Positions 24,807-33,725 are shown, numbered from the stretch's first letter. The stretch is DNA of 64,000 bases from Pimelobacter simplex (GCF_900114845.1 NZ_FOUK01000004.1:124001-188000), one strand, 5' to 3'. Notes: generated by a model not told the origin, from the letters alone. Numbers and translations: made by a program.

Positions 24807-25682
24807 ATGAGCACCAGCCCCACGATCGTCGACGCCCACGCCCACCTGTGGGACCCCGCGGCCAACGACTGGTACCCGGGCCTGCGCGCCTTCGCCGAGC
24901 ACGCGGCCAGCCCGTGGCTCCTCGACCGGCACCGGTACGCCGACTACGCCGCGCACCACCCGGGCGTCACGCTCGCCGGGCTGGTGCACGTCTCGGCGGC
25001 GACCGCACCGCACGCCTACCTCGACGAGGCGCGCTGGCTCGAGGACGAGCTGTCGGCCGCGAACGTCCCGGCGGTCACCATCGGCACCGTCGACCCGCAG
25101 CTGCCGGCCGCCGAGCTGGTGGCGCACCTCGACCAGCAGGCGGCGCACGAGCGCTTCCGCGGGGCCCGCGTCTACGGGGCGCTGGAGCCGGACTCCCCCG
25201 CCACCCCGGTGCTCCTCGACTGGCTCGACGAGCGCGGACTGGTCTTCGACCTGGTCGCCTCACCGGGCTCGCTGCCCGCCTGGGTCGACGTGCTGGCGCA
25301 GCGGCCCGGGCTGTCCGTCGTCCTGGAGCACCTCGGCACGCCCCACGACGTCACCCCCGAGGGCGTCGCCGCGTGGGCCGCCTCGATGCGCGAGGTCGCC
25401 GGGAGCACCGACTGGGTCTGCAAGTTCTCCGGCCTGGGCATGGTGCTGCCGAGCGTCACCACCGACACCGTCCGGCCCTGGCTCGACGGCGCGGTCGCCT
25501 CCTGGGGCTGGGACCGGCTGCTGTTCGGCTCGAACATGCCCATCGACTCGCTCCACGTCGCGCACGCCGACCTGCTGCGCGCGATCGTGCCGCTGGTGCA
25601 GTCGGTCGCGAGCCCCGACGAGAGCGCGCGCTTCTTCGCCGACAACACCCGGGCGGCGTACCGGCTGCCGGCCTCGGCCTAG
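24807..25682 (+). CDS. Amidohydrolase-2 family hydrolase
   Basis: 291 residues. The metal-binding HxH lies in DAHAHLWD (9-16), with further His in EHLG and an Asp in FGSNMPID; these fit the PF04909 TIM-barrel family, which includes lactonases and decarboxylases acting on cyclic acids. AGGAG precedes the start. Its stop overlaps the convergent FAD enzyme by 4 nt. Confidence 0.85.
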   Translation: MSTSPTIVDAHAHLWDPAANDWYPGLRAFAEHAASPWLLDRHRYADYAAHHPGVTLAGLVHVSAATAPHAYLDEARWLEDELSAANVPAVTIGTVDPQLPAAELVAHLDQQAAHERFRGARVYGALEPDSPATPVLLDWLDERGLVFDLVASPGSLPAWVDVLAQRPGLSVVLEHLGTPHDVTPEGVAAWAASMREVAGSTDWVCKFSGLGMVLPSVTTDTVRPWLDGAVASWGWDRLLFGSNMPIDSLHVAHADLLRAIVPLVQSVASPDESARFFADNTRAAYRLPASA

Positions 25683-27052
25683 GAGACCCGGCCGCTGACC
25701 CGGTCAGCCACCCGCGCGATCACCGACGTGCGCCGCGCCCCCCGCGCCTCGATCCGGTCGGCGAGCCCGTACGCCCGGTAGAGCCCGTGGATCCCCAGCC
25801 AGCGCAGGGGCTCCGGCTCCCACCGGCGGGCGCGCTGGTCGACCCAGGGCAGCGTGGTGCGGTCGGTGCGCTCGCCGGCCACGAGGTCGGCGAGGGTCCG
25901 GCCGGCCAGGTGGGCCGCCGTGACGCCCGTGCCGACGTAGCCGCCGGCCCAGCCGAGACCGCTCGCGACGTCGTACCCCACGGTGGCGCGCCAGTTGCGG
26001 GGGACGCCGAGCACGCCGCTCCACCCGTGCGCGACCGGTACGTCGGCCAGCGCAGGGAACCACGACACGAGGATCGCCCGCAGGTGGGCGACCGTGCGCG
26101 GATCGATGTCGCCGTCGCTGTCGGTCTGCGAGCCGTAGCGGTAGGGGTGGCCGCGGCCGCCGATCGCGATCCGGCCGTCGGCGGTGCGCTGCGCGTAGGA
26201 GTAGACGTGCGCGAGGTCCTCGAGCGTGTCGAAGTGCTCCCACCCGATCGCCGCCCAGGCGTCGGCGGGCAGCGGCTCGGTGACGATCATCGAGGAGTTC
26301 ATCGGCACCCAGGTGCGGCGCTCGCCCGCCAGGTTCGCGGTGAAGCCCTCGGTCGCGCGGATGACGTGCCGCGCGCGCACGACCCCGCGGTCGGTGTCGA
26401 CCCGGCCGGGCGCGATCGCACGGACCGTCGTCCCCTCGTGGATCCGCACGCCCCGCTCGCGCACCACGCGAGCCAGGCCGGCGGCCAGCCGGGCCGGGTG
26501 GATGCGGGCGCAGTGCGGCTCCCAGACGGCCGCGCGCGTGCCGGCGACCCGGACCCGGCGATCGGCGGCGTCCGCCGCGAGCAGCTCGACGCCGACCTCG
26601 GGCCAGCGCTCACCGAAGGCCGCGAACGCCTGCGCCCGCTCGGCCTGGGCCGGGTTGCGGGCGACGAGCAGGGTGCCGCCCTTGCGGACCTCGGCGTCGA
26701 TGGCGTGCCGCTCGGTGACGGCGATGACCTCGTCGACCGCGTCGTTCATCGCGAGCTGGAAGCGGGCGACGTCGGCCCGCGGGTGGGTGCGCGCGTAGCC
26801 GTCGAGCCCTCCGGTCACCGAGGCCGACAGCCAGCCGCCGTTGCGGCCGGACGCGCCGTACCCGGCGAACCGCTGCTCGACCACCCGGATGTCGAGGTCG
26901 GGCCGCAGCCCGCTCAGGTAGTACGCCGTCCACAGCCCGGTGTAGCCCGCCCCCACCACCACGACGTCGGCAGTCACGTCGCCGTCGAGGACGTCGTCCG
27001 GCTCCGGCCGGCCCCGGTCGGCCCACCAGAAGGACACCTCACCCGTGCGCAC
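25679..27052 (-). CDS. FAD-dependent amino acid/amine oxidase-type oxidoreductase (DAO fold)
   Basis: 457 residues. The FAD dinucleotide motif is VVVVGAGYTGLWTA (30-43), and GASGRNGGWLSASVTGG matches the DAO/GlpO family related to gamma-glutamylputrescine oxidases. The C terminus has the usual GWAGGYVGTGVTAAHLAGRTLADL. It likely oxidises an amine or amino acid with O2; the substrate is unknown. Convergent with the amidohydrolase. Confidence 0.85.
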   Translation of the reverse strand: MRTGEVSFWWADRGRPEPDDVLDGDVTADVVVVGAGYTGLWTAYYLSGLRPDLDIRVVEQRFAGYGASGRNGGWLSASVTGGLDGYARTHPRADVARFQLAMNDAVDEVIAVTERHAIDAEVRKGGTLLVARNPAQAERAQAFAAFGERWPEVGVELLAADAADRRVRVAGTRAAVWEPHCARIHPARLAAGLARVVRERGVRIHEGTTVRAIAPGRVDTDRGVVRARHVIRATEGFTANLAGERRTWVPMNSSMIVTEPLPADAWAAIGWEHFDTLEDLAHVYSYAQRTADGRIAIGGRGHPYRYGSQTDSDGDIDPRTVAHLRAILVSWFPALADVPVAHGWSGVLGVPRNWRATVGYDVASGLGWAGGYVGTGVTAAHLAGRTLADLVAGERTDRTTLPWVDQRARRWEPEPLRWLGIHGLYRAYGLADRIEARGARRTSVIARVADRVSGRVS

Positions 27053-27122
27053 CGGGCCAGCCTGCCGGAACGGTCAGGAATCGAGAAGCACCGCGGCCGT
27101 CCCCGGACCTAGCGTCGGGGAC

Positions 27123-27755
27123 ATGAGCTTCATCGACACCCTGATCATCGAGGCGGCCGACCCGGCCGCCGCCCGTGCCTTCTACGACCAGGCCTTCGGG
27201 CCCGGCCTGCCCGTCGACGTCCGCGCCGGCGCGACCCCCACCTCCGGCTTCCGCGGCTTCCACGTCTCCCTCACCCTGGCCCAGCCGGCCGACGTCGACG
27301 CGCTCGGGGAGTCCGCTATCGCCGCCGGCGCCGAGGTGATCAAGCCGGTGACGAAGTCCTTCTGGGGCTACGGTGGCGTGCTCCGCGCCCCCGACGGCGC
27401 CATCTGGAAGGTGGTCAGCTCGTCGAAGAAGAACACCGGCCCGGTCAGCCGCGCCTACGAGAGCGTGGTGCTGCTCATCGGCGCCGACGACGTGCTCGCG
27501 ACCAAGCGCTACTACACCGAGCGCGGCTTCGGCGTGGCGAAGAGCTTCGGCCGCAAGTACGTCGAGTTCGAACCCGGCGCGGGCGCGGTCACCCTCGGCC
27601 TGCTCAGCCGCAAGGCGCTCGCCAAGGACGCCGGTGTGCCGATCGACGGCACCGGGTCGCACCGCCTCGTCCTGCGCGGCGGGACGACGGCCGGCACCGA
27701 CCCCGACGGCTTCGCCTGGGAGCCCGCGCACGCTGCCGCCGACCACGAGGCCTAG
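27123..27755 (+). CDS. Glyoxalase/VOC-fold protein
   Basis: 210 residues with two beta-alpha-beta-beta-beta units (about 5-95 and 110-195). Typical elements are ADPAAARAFYDQAFG and RAPDGAIWKV. TAGCGT (27110-27115) lies 7 nt before the ATG, so the mRNA is probably leaderless. Function unknown; such proteins may bind small molecules or detoxify aldehydes. Confidence 0.8.
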   Translation: MSFIDTLIIEAADPAAARAFYDQAFGPGLPVDVRAGATPTSGFRGFHVSLTLAQPADVDALGESAIAAGAEVIKPVTKSFWGYGGVLRAPDGAIWKVVSSSKKNTGPVSRAYESVVLLIGADDVLATKRYYTERGFGVAKSFGRKYVEFEPGAGAVTLGLLSRKALAKDAGVPIDGTGSHRLVLRGGTTAGTDPDGFAWEPAHAAADHEA

Positions 27756-27773
27756 GAGCGCCCCGTGTGCACG

Positions 27774-27806
27774 CCGGCCCAGCTGTACGCCGCGTGGCTG
27801 GGCCGG
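27774..27806. terminator. Hairpin between convergent VOC and aldo/keto reductase genes
   Basis: CCGGCCCAGC (27774-27783) pairs with GCTGGGCCGG (27797-27806), 10 bp perfect with a 13-nt loop. Confidence 0.55.
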
Positions 27807-27809
27807 GAG

Positions 27810-28745
27810 TCAGCCGCGCAGGGCGGCGTCGACGGCGGCGAGGTCGTCAGCGGTGAGCGTCCACCCGAGGGCGGCGGCGTTGGCGACCACCTGGCCGGGC
27901 GTGCTGGCGCCGGCGATCACCGAGGTGACGCCGTCCTGGGCGAGCAGCCAGCCGAACGCGAGCGTGACCAGGTCGTGGCCACGGCTCTCGGCCAGCGCGG
28001 CGAGCCGGGCGACGGCGGCGAAGTTGTCGTCGGTCGCGACCTCGGCGAAGAAGGGGATCACCGCGAAGCGGGAGCCGTCGGGGTAGGGCTGCCCGGCGGC
28101 GTACTTGCCGGTGAGCAGGCCCGAGGCGAGCGGGAAGTAGGGCACCACGCCCAGCCCCTCGGCCCGGGCGGCCGGCACCACCTCGGCCTCGACGGCGCGG
28201 GAGAGCAGGTTCCACTCGATCTGGACGCCGGTGAAGGTCGCGAGCCCGCGCTCGCGCGCCGCCGCGGCCTGGCCGGCGATCCGCTCCGCGCTCACGTTGG
28301 ACGTCGCGAGATGGCGCACCTTGCCCGCGCGGACCAGCTCGTCGAGGGTCGTGACGACCTCGTCGTCGGGCGCCTCGGTGTCGGGGTAGTGCTGGTAGTA
28401 GACGTCGATCCGGTCGGTGCCCAGCCGGCGCAGGCTGCCCTCGACGCCCTCGCGGATGCGGCGGGCCAGCGCGCCCGGCGCGTACACCTCGTCCTGCGGG
28501 CGCGGGAGGTACTTGCTCGCGATGACGACGTCGTCGCGGCGGCTGCCGAGCGCGGCGCCGAGGAACTCCTCGGAGCGGCCCCCGCCGTACATCTCGGCGG
28601 TGTCGAAGTGGGTGATCCCCGCGTCGAGCGCCGCGGCGACGACCTCGCGGGTCTGGGCGGCGTCGAGCTTCATGCCGAAGTTGTTGCAGCCCAGGCCGAG
28701 CACCGACAGCTCCGGGCCGCCGGTGCCCAGGGTGCGCTTGTCCAT
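27810..28745 (-). CDS. Aldo/keto reductase
   Basis: 311 residues. The fold pattern is LGLGCNNFGMKLD, FDTAEMYGGGRSE (catalytic Asp/Tyr) and IASKY with the Lys, with QIEWNLLSR later; this is the general AKR family of NADPH-dependent carbonyl reductases. Its -10 (TACGAT, minus strand) is followed at once by the ACTAGCCGATCGGCTAGT operator shared with the second kstD-like gene, so it may belong to the steroid regulon (inference). Confidence 0.87.
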   Translation of the reverse strand: MDKRTLGTGGPELSVLGLGCNNFGMKLDAAQTREVVAAALDAGITHFDTAEMYGGGRSEEFLGAALGSRRDDVVIASKYLPRPQDEVYAPGALARRIREGVEGSLRRLGTDRIDVYYQHYPDTEAPDDEVVTTLDELVRAGKVRHLATSNVSAERIAGQAAAARERGLATFTGVQIEWNLLSRAVEAEVVPAARAEGLGVVPYFPLASGLLTGKYAAGQPYPDGSRFAVIPFFAEVATDDNFAAVARLAALAESRGHDLVTLAFGWLLAQDGVTSVIAGASTPGQVVANAAALGWTLTADDLAAVDAALRG

Positions 28746-28771
28746 CAGGAGCTCCTCGTCGTCGCGGGATG

Positions 28772-28789
28772 ACTAGCCGATCGGCTAGT
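28772..28789. promoter_or_regulatory. ACTAGCCG-type operator at the aldo/keto reductase promoter
   Basis: ACTAGCCGATCGGCTAGT, a perfect 18-bp palindrome directly after the minus-strand -10 TACGAT (28798-28793). The same arrangement occurs at 42014-42031. Confidence 0.85.
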
Positions 28790-28818
28790 TATCGTAGTCG
28801 GCGTCCGGAGGGCCGCGC

Positions 28819-29439
28819 TCAGCGCAGTGCGTCGGCGCCCGCGCCGCTCAGGTCGGCGGCCGCCGCCGTGCGCCCGGACGCGGCGAGCAGCAGCGCCACC
28901 ACCGGCCCCCGGACGAGCGTGCCGCCCGGCTCGCCCAGCGCGAGGTCGGCGTCGGTCGCCTCGAGGCGCAGACCGGCGATGCGCTGCTTCGCGCCGCCCA
29001 TGCCGACCGACGTGCGGGCCTGGTAGCGCAGGGCGCGCTCGACCGCGGTGGGCGCGTAGGCGTGCGCGATGCCGAGCGGACGACGGATGTCCTCGCCGTG
29101 CACGACCTCCTCGACCAGCCGGCTGTCGAGCGGCGCCGGCGGGGTCGTCGTCCGGGTGACGACGTCGCGCAGCCGGTCGAGCGTCTCGGCAGGCGTCGCG
29201 CACCGCTCGCGGCGGACGCCGTCGGCGTTCTGCCGGTCGAAGTCGAAGCGCGCCCGCACCATCGCGCGGACGATGCCCAGCCGCGTCGTCCGGGCGTTGT
29301 CGACCAGGTGGGCCACGACGTCGTGGACGCTCCACCCGGGGCACAGCGACGGCGTCTCCCACTGCTCGGCACTCACCGCGGCGAGATCGGCGACCAGTGC
29401 GGCCCGCTCGGCACGGACCCAGGTCCAGACGTCCTTCAT
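28819..29439 (-). CDS. Maleylpyruvate isomerase-family mycothiol-dependent-type protein
   Basis: 206 residues of the DinB-like fold. WDxP-type LCPGWSVHDVVAHLVDN (about 33-49) provides the His metal ligands seen in MDMPI_N proteins, with further ligands in VVHGEDIRRP. The start is the ATG at 29439; frames further upstream lack third-position bias. Members are mycothiol-linked transferases or isomerases; the substrate is unknown. It is divergent from kshA. Confidence 0.8.
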   Translation of the reverse strand: MKDVWTWVRAERAALVADLAAVSAEQWETPSLCPGWSVHDVVAHLVDNARTTRLGIVRAMVRARFDFDRQNADGVRRERCATPAETLDRLRDVVTRTTTPPAPLDSRLVEEVVHGEDIRRPLGIAHAYAPTAVERALRYQARTSVGMGGAKQRIAGLRLEATDADLALGEPGGTLVRGPVVALLLAASGRTAAAADLSGAGADALR

Positions 29440-29472
29440 GCGGCTCACCCTGGCACGGGCCTCCGACACCGG

Positions 29473-29491
29473 TGCCGGAGAGCGGGAGAAC
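29473..29491 (+). promoter_or_regulatory. Steroid-regulon inverted repeat upstream of kshA
   Basis: TGCCG-GAGAG-CGGGA followed by GAAC. The first T is exactly 45 nt before the T of the -10 hexamer TACGGT (29518). The same geometry occurs at hsaB, hsaD and kstD. Confidence 0.75.
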
Positions 29492-29561
29492 GCCGGCACC
29501 GGCCCGTCCCCGCTTCCTACGGTCGGCCGCACCCGAACCGTGCACAGGAAGGACAGCCGTC

Positions 29562-30704
29562 ATGACGACCGCTCCCGACATCCCCCGCCAGATCGAGGCG
29601 GACCCGATCGCGCAGCGCTACGCCCGGGGCTGGCACTGCCTCGGGCTCTCCCAGGACTTCCGCGACGGCCAGCCGCACCAGGTGCTGGCCTTCGGCACCA
29701 AGCTCGTCGTGTGGGAGGACTCCGACGGCGAGCTCCGCGTGCTCGACGCGTTCTGCCGGCACATGGGCGGCGACCTCTCCCAGGGCACGGTGAAGGACGG
29801 CAACATCGCGTGCCCCTTCCACGACTGGCGCTGGGGCGGCGACGGTCGCTGCAAGCAGATCCCCTACTCGCGCCGGGTGCCGCTGCGCGCGCGGACGTCG
29901 GCGTGGCCCACGCTCGACCAGGACGGCATGCTCTTCGTCTGGAACGACCCGCAGGGCAACCCGCCGATCGCCGAGCAGGCGATCCCCAAGATCCCCGGCG
30001 CGAGCAGCGACGAGTGGACCGACTGGCACTGGTACTCCATCAAGATCGACGGCTCCAACTGCCGCGAGATCGTCGACAACGTCGTCGACATGGCGCACTT
30101 CTTCTACGTGCACTACTCGATGCCGACGTACTTCAAGAACATCTTCGAGGGTCACGTCGCCACCCAGGTCATGAACGGCACCGACCGCGGCGACGTCGCC
30201 GTCCCGAGCGACGACGGCTCCACCCTGCTCGCCGTGAAGTCGACGGCGTCGTACTTCGGGCCGTCGTTCATGATCGACGACCTCGTCTACGAGTACGACA
30301 CGGGCAACTTCGAGTCGATCCTGATCAACTGCCACTACCCGGTCGACACCGACTCGTTCGTCCTGCAGTACGGCATCATCGTGAAGAAGCCGCAGGGCGT
30401 CTCCGACGAGTACGCGAGCGCCTCGGCCGCGACCATGGGCGACTTCATCAAGACCGGCTTCGAGCAGGACGTCGCGATCTGGCAGAACAAGGCCCGCATC
30501 GACAACCCCCTGCTGTGCGAGGAGGACGGCCCGGTCTACCAGCTGCGCCGCTGGTACCAGCAGTTCTACACCGACGTCGACGCCGTCCTGCCCGAGATGA
30601 CCGAGCGCTTCGAGTTCGAGCTCGACATGACCCGCCCCGCCGAGGCCTGGTCGCAGGAGGTCGCCGAGAACATCGCCCGGGCCGCCGAGAACGAGTCGGT
30701 CTGA
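29562..30704 (+). CDS. kshA: 3-ketosteroid 9-alpha-hydroxylase, Rieske oxygenase subunit KshA
   Basis: 380 residues, the family length. Rieske [2Fe-2S] ligands are C65/H67 and C84/H87 (CRH and CPFHDWRW). The mononuclear iron site is within NVVDMAHFFYVH (N173, D176, H179, H184). KshA hydroxylates C9 of androstadienedione-type steroids, which opens ring B after 1,2-dehydrogenation, with electrons from KshB (encoded at 31058). AGGAAGGAC precedes the ATG at 29562. The promoter has TACGGT and the 45-nt-spaced inverted repeat. Confidence 0.95.
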   Translation: MTTAPDIPRQIEADPIAQRYARGWHCLGLSQDFRDGQPHQVLAFGTKLVVWEDSDGELRVLDAFCRHMGGDLSQGTVKDGNIACPFHDWRWGGDGRCKQIPYSRRVPLRARTSAWPTLDQDGMLFVWNDPQGNPPIAEQAIPKIPGASSDEWTDWHWYSIKIDGSNCREIVDNVVDMAHFFYVHYSMPTYFKNIFEGHVATQVMNGTDRGDVAVPSDDGSTLLAVKSTASYFGPSFMIDDLVYEYDTGNFESILINCHYPVDTDSFVLQYGIIVKKPQGVSDEYASASAATMGDFIKTGFEQDVAIWQNKARIDNPLLCEEDGPVYQLRRWYQQFYTDVDAVLPEMTERFEFELDMTRPAEAWSQEVAENIARAAENESV

Positions 30705-30994
30705 TGGGCGCGCCGATCGCTCCCGTGACGGTCCGTCCCGACGTCCGGCTCGAGACCGCGCCGATGTCGCCGGTCTCGTGCGACACGTGCGGGGCGGCGG
30801 TCGAGGCGCGCAAGAGCAGCTGGGAGCAGACGAGCATCCAGTGGCACGCCGCCGACGTGGAGCGCTGCCTGGAGCGGCGCGCCGCGATGCCGCCGCGCAT
30901 CGAGGGGACGCTGTTCGCCGGGTGCGTCTCGCTGCGCCAGGCCCTGGCCAAGGCCGTCGAGCGCGGTGACCTCCCGGTGCTCGCCGACGACTGA
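30704..30994 (+). CDS. Small cysteine-containing protein coupled to KshA
   Basis: 96 residues. Its ATG shares one base with the kshA stop (TGATG), so translation is coupled. Cysteines are C26/C29 (CDTC), C55 and C74, with Trp/His-rich SSWEQTSIQWH between them. It is not a canonical ferredoxin. It may bind metal or help assemble or supply electrons to KshA; no family name can be given with confidence. Confidence 0.75.
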   Translation: MGAPIAPVTVRPDVRLETAPMSPVSCDTCGAAVEARKSSWEQTSIQWHAADVERCLERRAAMPPRIEGTLFAGCVSLRQALAKAVERGDLPVLADD

Positions 30995-31006
30995 CGCACG
31001 GACAGC

Positions 31007-31042
31007 AAGGAGCCCCGGCCGCGAGCGCGGGCGGGGCTCCTT
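31007..31042. terminator. Hairpin between convergent kshA and kshB transcripts
   Basis: AAGGAGCCCCG (31007-31017) pairs perfectly with CGGGGCTCCTT (31032-31042), a stem of 11 bp with a 14-nt loop and ending in TT. Confidence 0.65.
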
Positions 31043-31057
31043 CGCGTCGCGGGCGGG

Positions 31058-32092
31058 TCAGCCGTCGTACGAGACCCGGACCCGGTCGCTGACCGGCCGC
31101 GCCTGGCAGCCCAGCACGAGCCCGTCGGCGAGGTCGGCGTCGTCGAGGACCTGGTTGACCTCCATCGCCACCTCCCCCTCGGTGACCACGCAGGCGCAGG
31201 CGCTGCACGCCCCCTCCCGGCACGAGTACGGCGCCGGCAGCCCCGCCGCCAGCAGGACGTCGGTCAGCGGGCGCGAGCGCACCCACGGCAGGGTGCGGGT
31301 CTCGCCGTCGAGGGTGACCTCGAGCTCGGCGGCACCCTCGTCCTCGTCGGCGCCGGCCGCCAGCGGCTCGGGCGCCGCGAACGGGTCGCCGGTGAGCGAG
31401 ACGAACTCCTCGACGTGGACGAGCGCCGGGTCGGCGCCGGCGGCGGCGAGGGCCTTCTCGACCGCCCGCATGAACAGCGCGGGGCCGCAGACGAAGGCCT
31501 CGCGGGCGGCGTACGGCGTGAGCCGGGCCGCCAGCCGCTCGTCGTCCGGCAGGCCGTGCAGGCTCTCCAGCCAGTGCAGGACGACGAGCCGGCCCGGGTG
31601 CGCCTGCTCCAGCGCGGCGAGCTCGGCGGCGAAGATCACCGAGCGCTCGTCGCGGTTGGCGTAGAGCACGGTGACGTGCCCGGTGCCGGCCGCCAGCGCG
31701 GAGCGCAGGATCGACAGGACCGGCGTGATCCCGCTGCCGGCGGCGACCAGGAGCAGGTCGCGGTCGAGGTCGCGCGGGGTGAACGTGCCGGCCGGGCGGA
31801 GCGCATCGACGACGTCGCCCTCGGCCAGCTCGTCGCACATCCAGGCCGAGCCGCGCCCGCCGGGGATCCGCTTCACCGTCACCACGAGCCGCTCCGGCTC
31901 GTGGTGCGGCGAGCTGCTCAGCGAGTAGCAGCGGGCGAGCGCCCCCTCGGCGACCGGCACCCGGAAGGTGAGGAACTGCCCGGGCCGGTAGCCCACCGGG
32001 GCGCCGTCCTCGGCCGCGAGCACCACCGAGCGGGCGTCGTCCGTCTCGGCGACGGTGGCGACGACCCGCAGCCGCAGAGGGGCGGTGCTCAT
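31058..32092 (-). CDS. kshB: 3-ketosteroid 9-alpha-hydroxylase reductase KshB
   Basis: 344 residues: an FAD-binding domain (RCYSLSSSP, about 54-62), an NAD domain (AAGSGITPVLSIL) and a C-terminal plant-type [2Fe-2S] ferredoxin domain with C291, C296, C299 and C329. This order is that of KshB/HmpA-type class IA reductases. It passes electrons from NADH to KshA. The start overlaps the hsaD stop (ATGA), so it is translated as the second gene of an hsaD-kshB operon. Confidence 0.93.
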   Translation of the reverse strand: MSTAPLRLRVVATVAETDDARSVVLAAEDGAPVGYRPGQFLTFRVPVAEGALARCYSLSSSPHHEPERLVVTVKRIPGGRGSAWMCDELAEGDVVDALRPAGTFTPRDLDRDLLLVAAGSGITPVLSILRSALAAGTGHVTVLYANRDERSVIFAAELAALEQAHPGRLVVLHWLESLHGLPDDERLAARLTPYAAREAFVCGPALFMRAVEKALAAAGADPALVHVEEFVSLTGDPFAAPEPLAAGADEDEGAAELEVTLDGETRTLPWVRSRPLTDVLLAAGLPAPYSCREGACSACACVVTEGEVAMEVNQVLDDADLADGLVLGCQARPVSDRVRVSYDG

Positions 32093-32964
32093 GCGCCGTC
32101 GGGTCGGGTGAGGAACGCCTCGACGACGCTCTCCCACGCGTGCTTGGCCTCGATCATCGCCCAGTGGCCGCAGTTGGGCAGCACGTGGAGCTCGACGTCG
32201 GGGATGGTCCGCATCGGGATGAGCGCCATGTCCATCGGGCTGACCCGGTCGTCGCGGCCCCAGGTGATGAGGGTCTTGGCCTTGATCTTGTGCAGCATCG
32301 CCCAGTACGGCACGTGGTCCGCGGCGGCCGCGGCGGCGGCGTTGCGGGCGAAGGCCTCGCTGCCGTAGAGCGTGCGCGCGCTGGCGAGCGTCTCGGGGTC
32401 GGTGGCTTGCTTCCAGCGGTCCTCGATCATCTCCTCGGTGATCATCGCCGGGTTGTAGACCATCGAGTGCAGCCAGGCGACCAGCTTGTCGCGGGTCGGG
32501 TTGTCGGTGAAGTCGACGAGCAGCTTGATGCCCTCGCCGGGCGCCGGGGAGAAGACGTTCCGGCCCAGGCCGCCGACGGTGACCAGACGACGTACCCGGT
32601 CGGGCTGCTCCATCGCGACGAGCGCGCCGGCGATGCCGCCGAGGGAGTTGCCGATGATGTCGACCTGGTCGAGCCCGAGCGCGTCCACGAAGCGGATCGT
32701 CGCCGCGGCCGCGCCGGGGAGCAGGCCCTCGCCGGTCGCGTCGCTGATCCCGAAGCCGGGCAGCTCCAGCACCAGGCAGCGGAAGTGCTGCGAGAACCGG
32801 GCGAGGTTGCCCGCGAAGTTCTTCATCCCGGTGACCCCGGGACCCGAGCCGTGCAGCATCACGAGCGGCGGGCCGTCGCCGGCCTCGTGGTAGCGCAGCA
32901 CGCCGCGGTCGGTGGCGACCTCGCGGAGGGTCGCGCCGGCGTCGAGAGTCGAGGTCTGGTTCAT
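32089..32964 (-). CDS. hsaD: 4,9-DSHA C-C bond hydrolase HsaD
   Basis: 291 residues, alpha/beta hydrolase of the meta-cleavage product family. The catalytic triad is S107 (GNSLGG), D239 (GRDD) and H267 (CGHW). It hydrolyses the ring-opened product made by HsaC into the ring C/D acid HIP and a hydroxyhexadienoate. TAGCGT lies 8 nt before the ATG, and the inverted repeat at 33009-33023 is 45 nt before that hexamer. Confidence 0.93.
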   Translation of the reverse strand: MNQTSTLDAGATLREVATDRGVLRYHEAGDGPPLVMLHGSGPGVTGMKNFAGNLARFSQHFRCLVLELPGFGISDATGEGLLPGAAAATIRFVDALGLDQVDIIGNSLGGIAGALVAMEQPDRVRRLVTVGGLGRNVFSPAPGEGIKLLVDFTDNPTRDKLVAWLHSMVYNPAMITEEMIEDRWKQATDPETLASARTLYGSEAFARNAAAAAAADHVPYWAMLHKIKAKTLITWGRDDRVSPMDMALIPMRTIPDVELHVLPNCGHWAMIEAKHAWESVVEAFLTRPDGA

Positions 32965-33008
32965 GGACGGCGACGCTAGGTCGGCTCCGCCCGGTCGCGC
33001 CCGGCTCG

Positions 33009-33027
33009 TTCCGTTCTCCGGGAGAAG
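33009..33027. promoter_or_regulatory. Shared steroid-regulon inverted repeat between hsaD and hsaB
   Basis: TTCCG-TTCTC-CGGGA (33009-33023) then GAAG. Read on plus it is 45 nt before TACCGT (33054), the hsaB -10; read on minus its first T (33023) is 45 nt before TAGCGT (32978), the hsaD -10. One palindrome thus serves both promoters with equal geometry. Confidence 0.8.
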
Positions 33028-33093
33028 AGGCCGGCGCGGGTGGACCGCCCGCCTACCGTCACCCGGTCGGACCAGCGACGTGGAGGAGTACCG

Positions 33094-33642
33094 ATGACCC
33101 AGACCACCCTCGCCGTGCACGAGCCCAGCCCCGAGCGGATGCGCCGCGCCCTGAGCAGCTTCGCCAGCGGCGTCACCGTGGTCGCCGGCCTCGACGCCGA
33201 CGGCCCCGCGGGCTTCGCCTGCCAGTCCTTCGCCTCGGTCTCGCTGACCCCGCCGCTCGTCCTCTTCTGCGCCGACCACGGCGGCCGCACCTGGCCCCGG
33301 ATCCGCGCCACCGGCCGGTTCAGCGTCAACGTCCTCGCCGAGGACCAGACCGACCTGTGCGGCCGCTTCGGCTCCAGCCGCGGCCGCAAGTTCGACGACC
33401 TCGGCTGGACGACGTCCGCCTGGGGGACGCCGTCCCTGCCGGACGTGCTGTGCCGGGTGCACGCCGAGGTCGCCTCGGTGCACGTCGAGGGCGACCACGA
33501 CGTGGTGATCGGCCGGGTGCTGGCCCTGGAGACCCCCCGCACCGGCCGCCCGCTCGTGTTCTACCGCGGCCGGTTCGGCGTCGACGGCGACGGCGCCGTC
33601 GTCCCGCCGGACCTCTTCGGCTGGAACGAGCACTGGCGCTGA
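33094..33642 (+). CDS. hsaB: Flavin reductase HsaB (partner of HsaA monooxygenase)
   Basis: 182 residues of the flavin reductase-like domain (RRALSSFASGVTVV, then GFACQSFASVSLTPPLVLFC). HsaB supplies reduced flavin for HsaA to hydroxylate 3-HSA to the catechol 3,4-DHSA. TGGAGGAG precedes the start. It is divergent from hsaD and convergent with hsaC. Family members are similar to each other; the steroid assignment rests on the neighbours. Confidence 0.88.
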   Translation: MTQTTLAVHEPSPERMRRALSSFASGVTVVAGLDADGPAGFACQSFASVSLTPPLVLFCADHGGRTWPRIRATGRFSVNVLAEDQTDLCGRFGSSRGRKFDDLGWTTSAWGTPSLPDVLCRVHAEVASVHVEGDHDVVIGRVLALETPRTGRPLVFYRGRFGVDGDGAVVPPDLFGWNEHWR

Positions 33643-33647
33643 GTTCA

Positions 33648-33717
33648 TGTAACTACGTGTTCAGACCACTACCAGGGGTGTCGACCACCCTGGTAGTGGT
33701 CTGAACACTGAGTTACA
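33648..33717. terminator. 70-nt hairpin between convergent hsaB and hsaC
   Basis: A 21-bp perfect stem (33657-33677 with 33688-33708) is flanked, after a 2-nt mismatch, by 7 more pairs (TGTAACT with AGTTACA). The stem is far longer than a usual terminator and has no T tract. Its outer TGTAAC/GTTACA ends recur in the hairpin at 40219-40316. Confidence 0.6.
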
Positions 33718-33725
33718 AGCGCGCG

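Noticed and set aside
29473..29487. The kshA-side inverted repeat as also serving the divergent 28819-29439 gene
   Set aside because: No TANNNT hexamer lies 45 nt away on the minus strand, unlike the hsaD/hsaB case.
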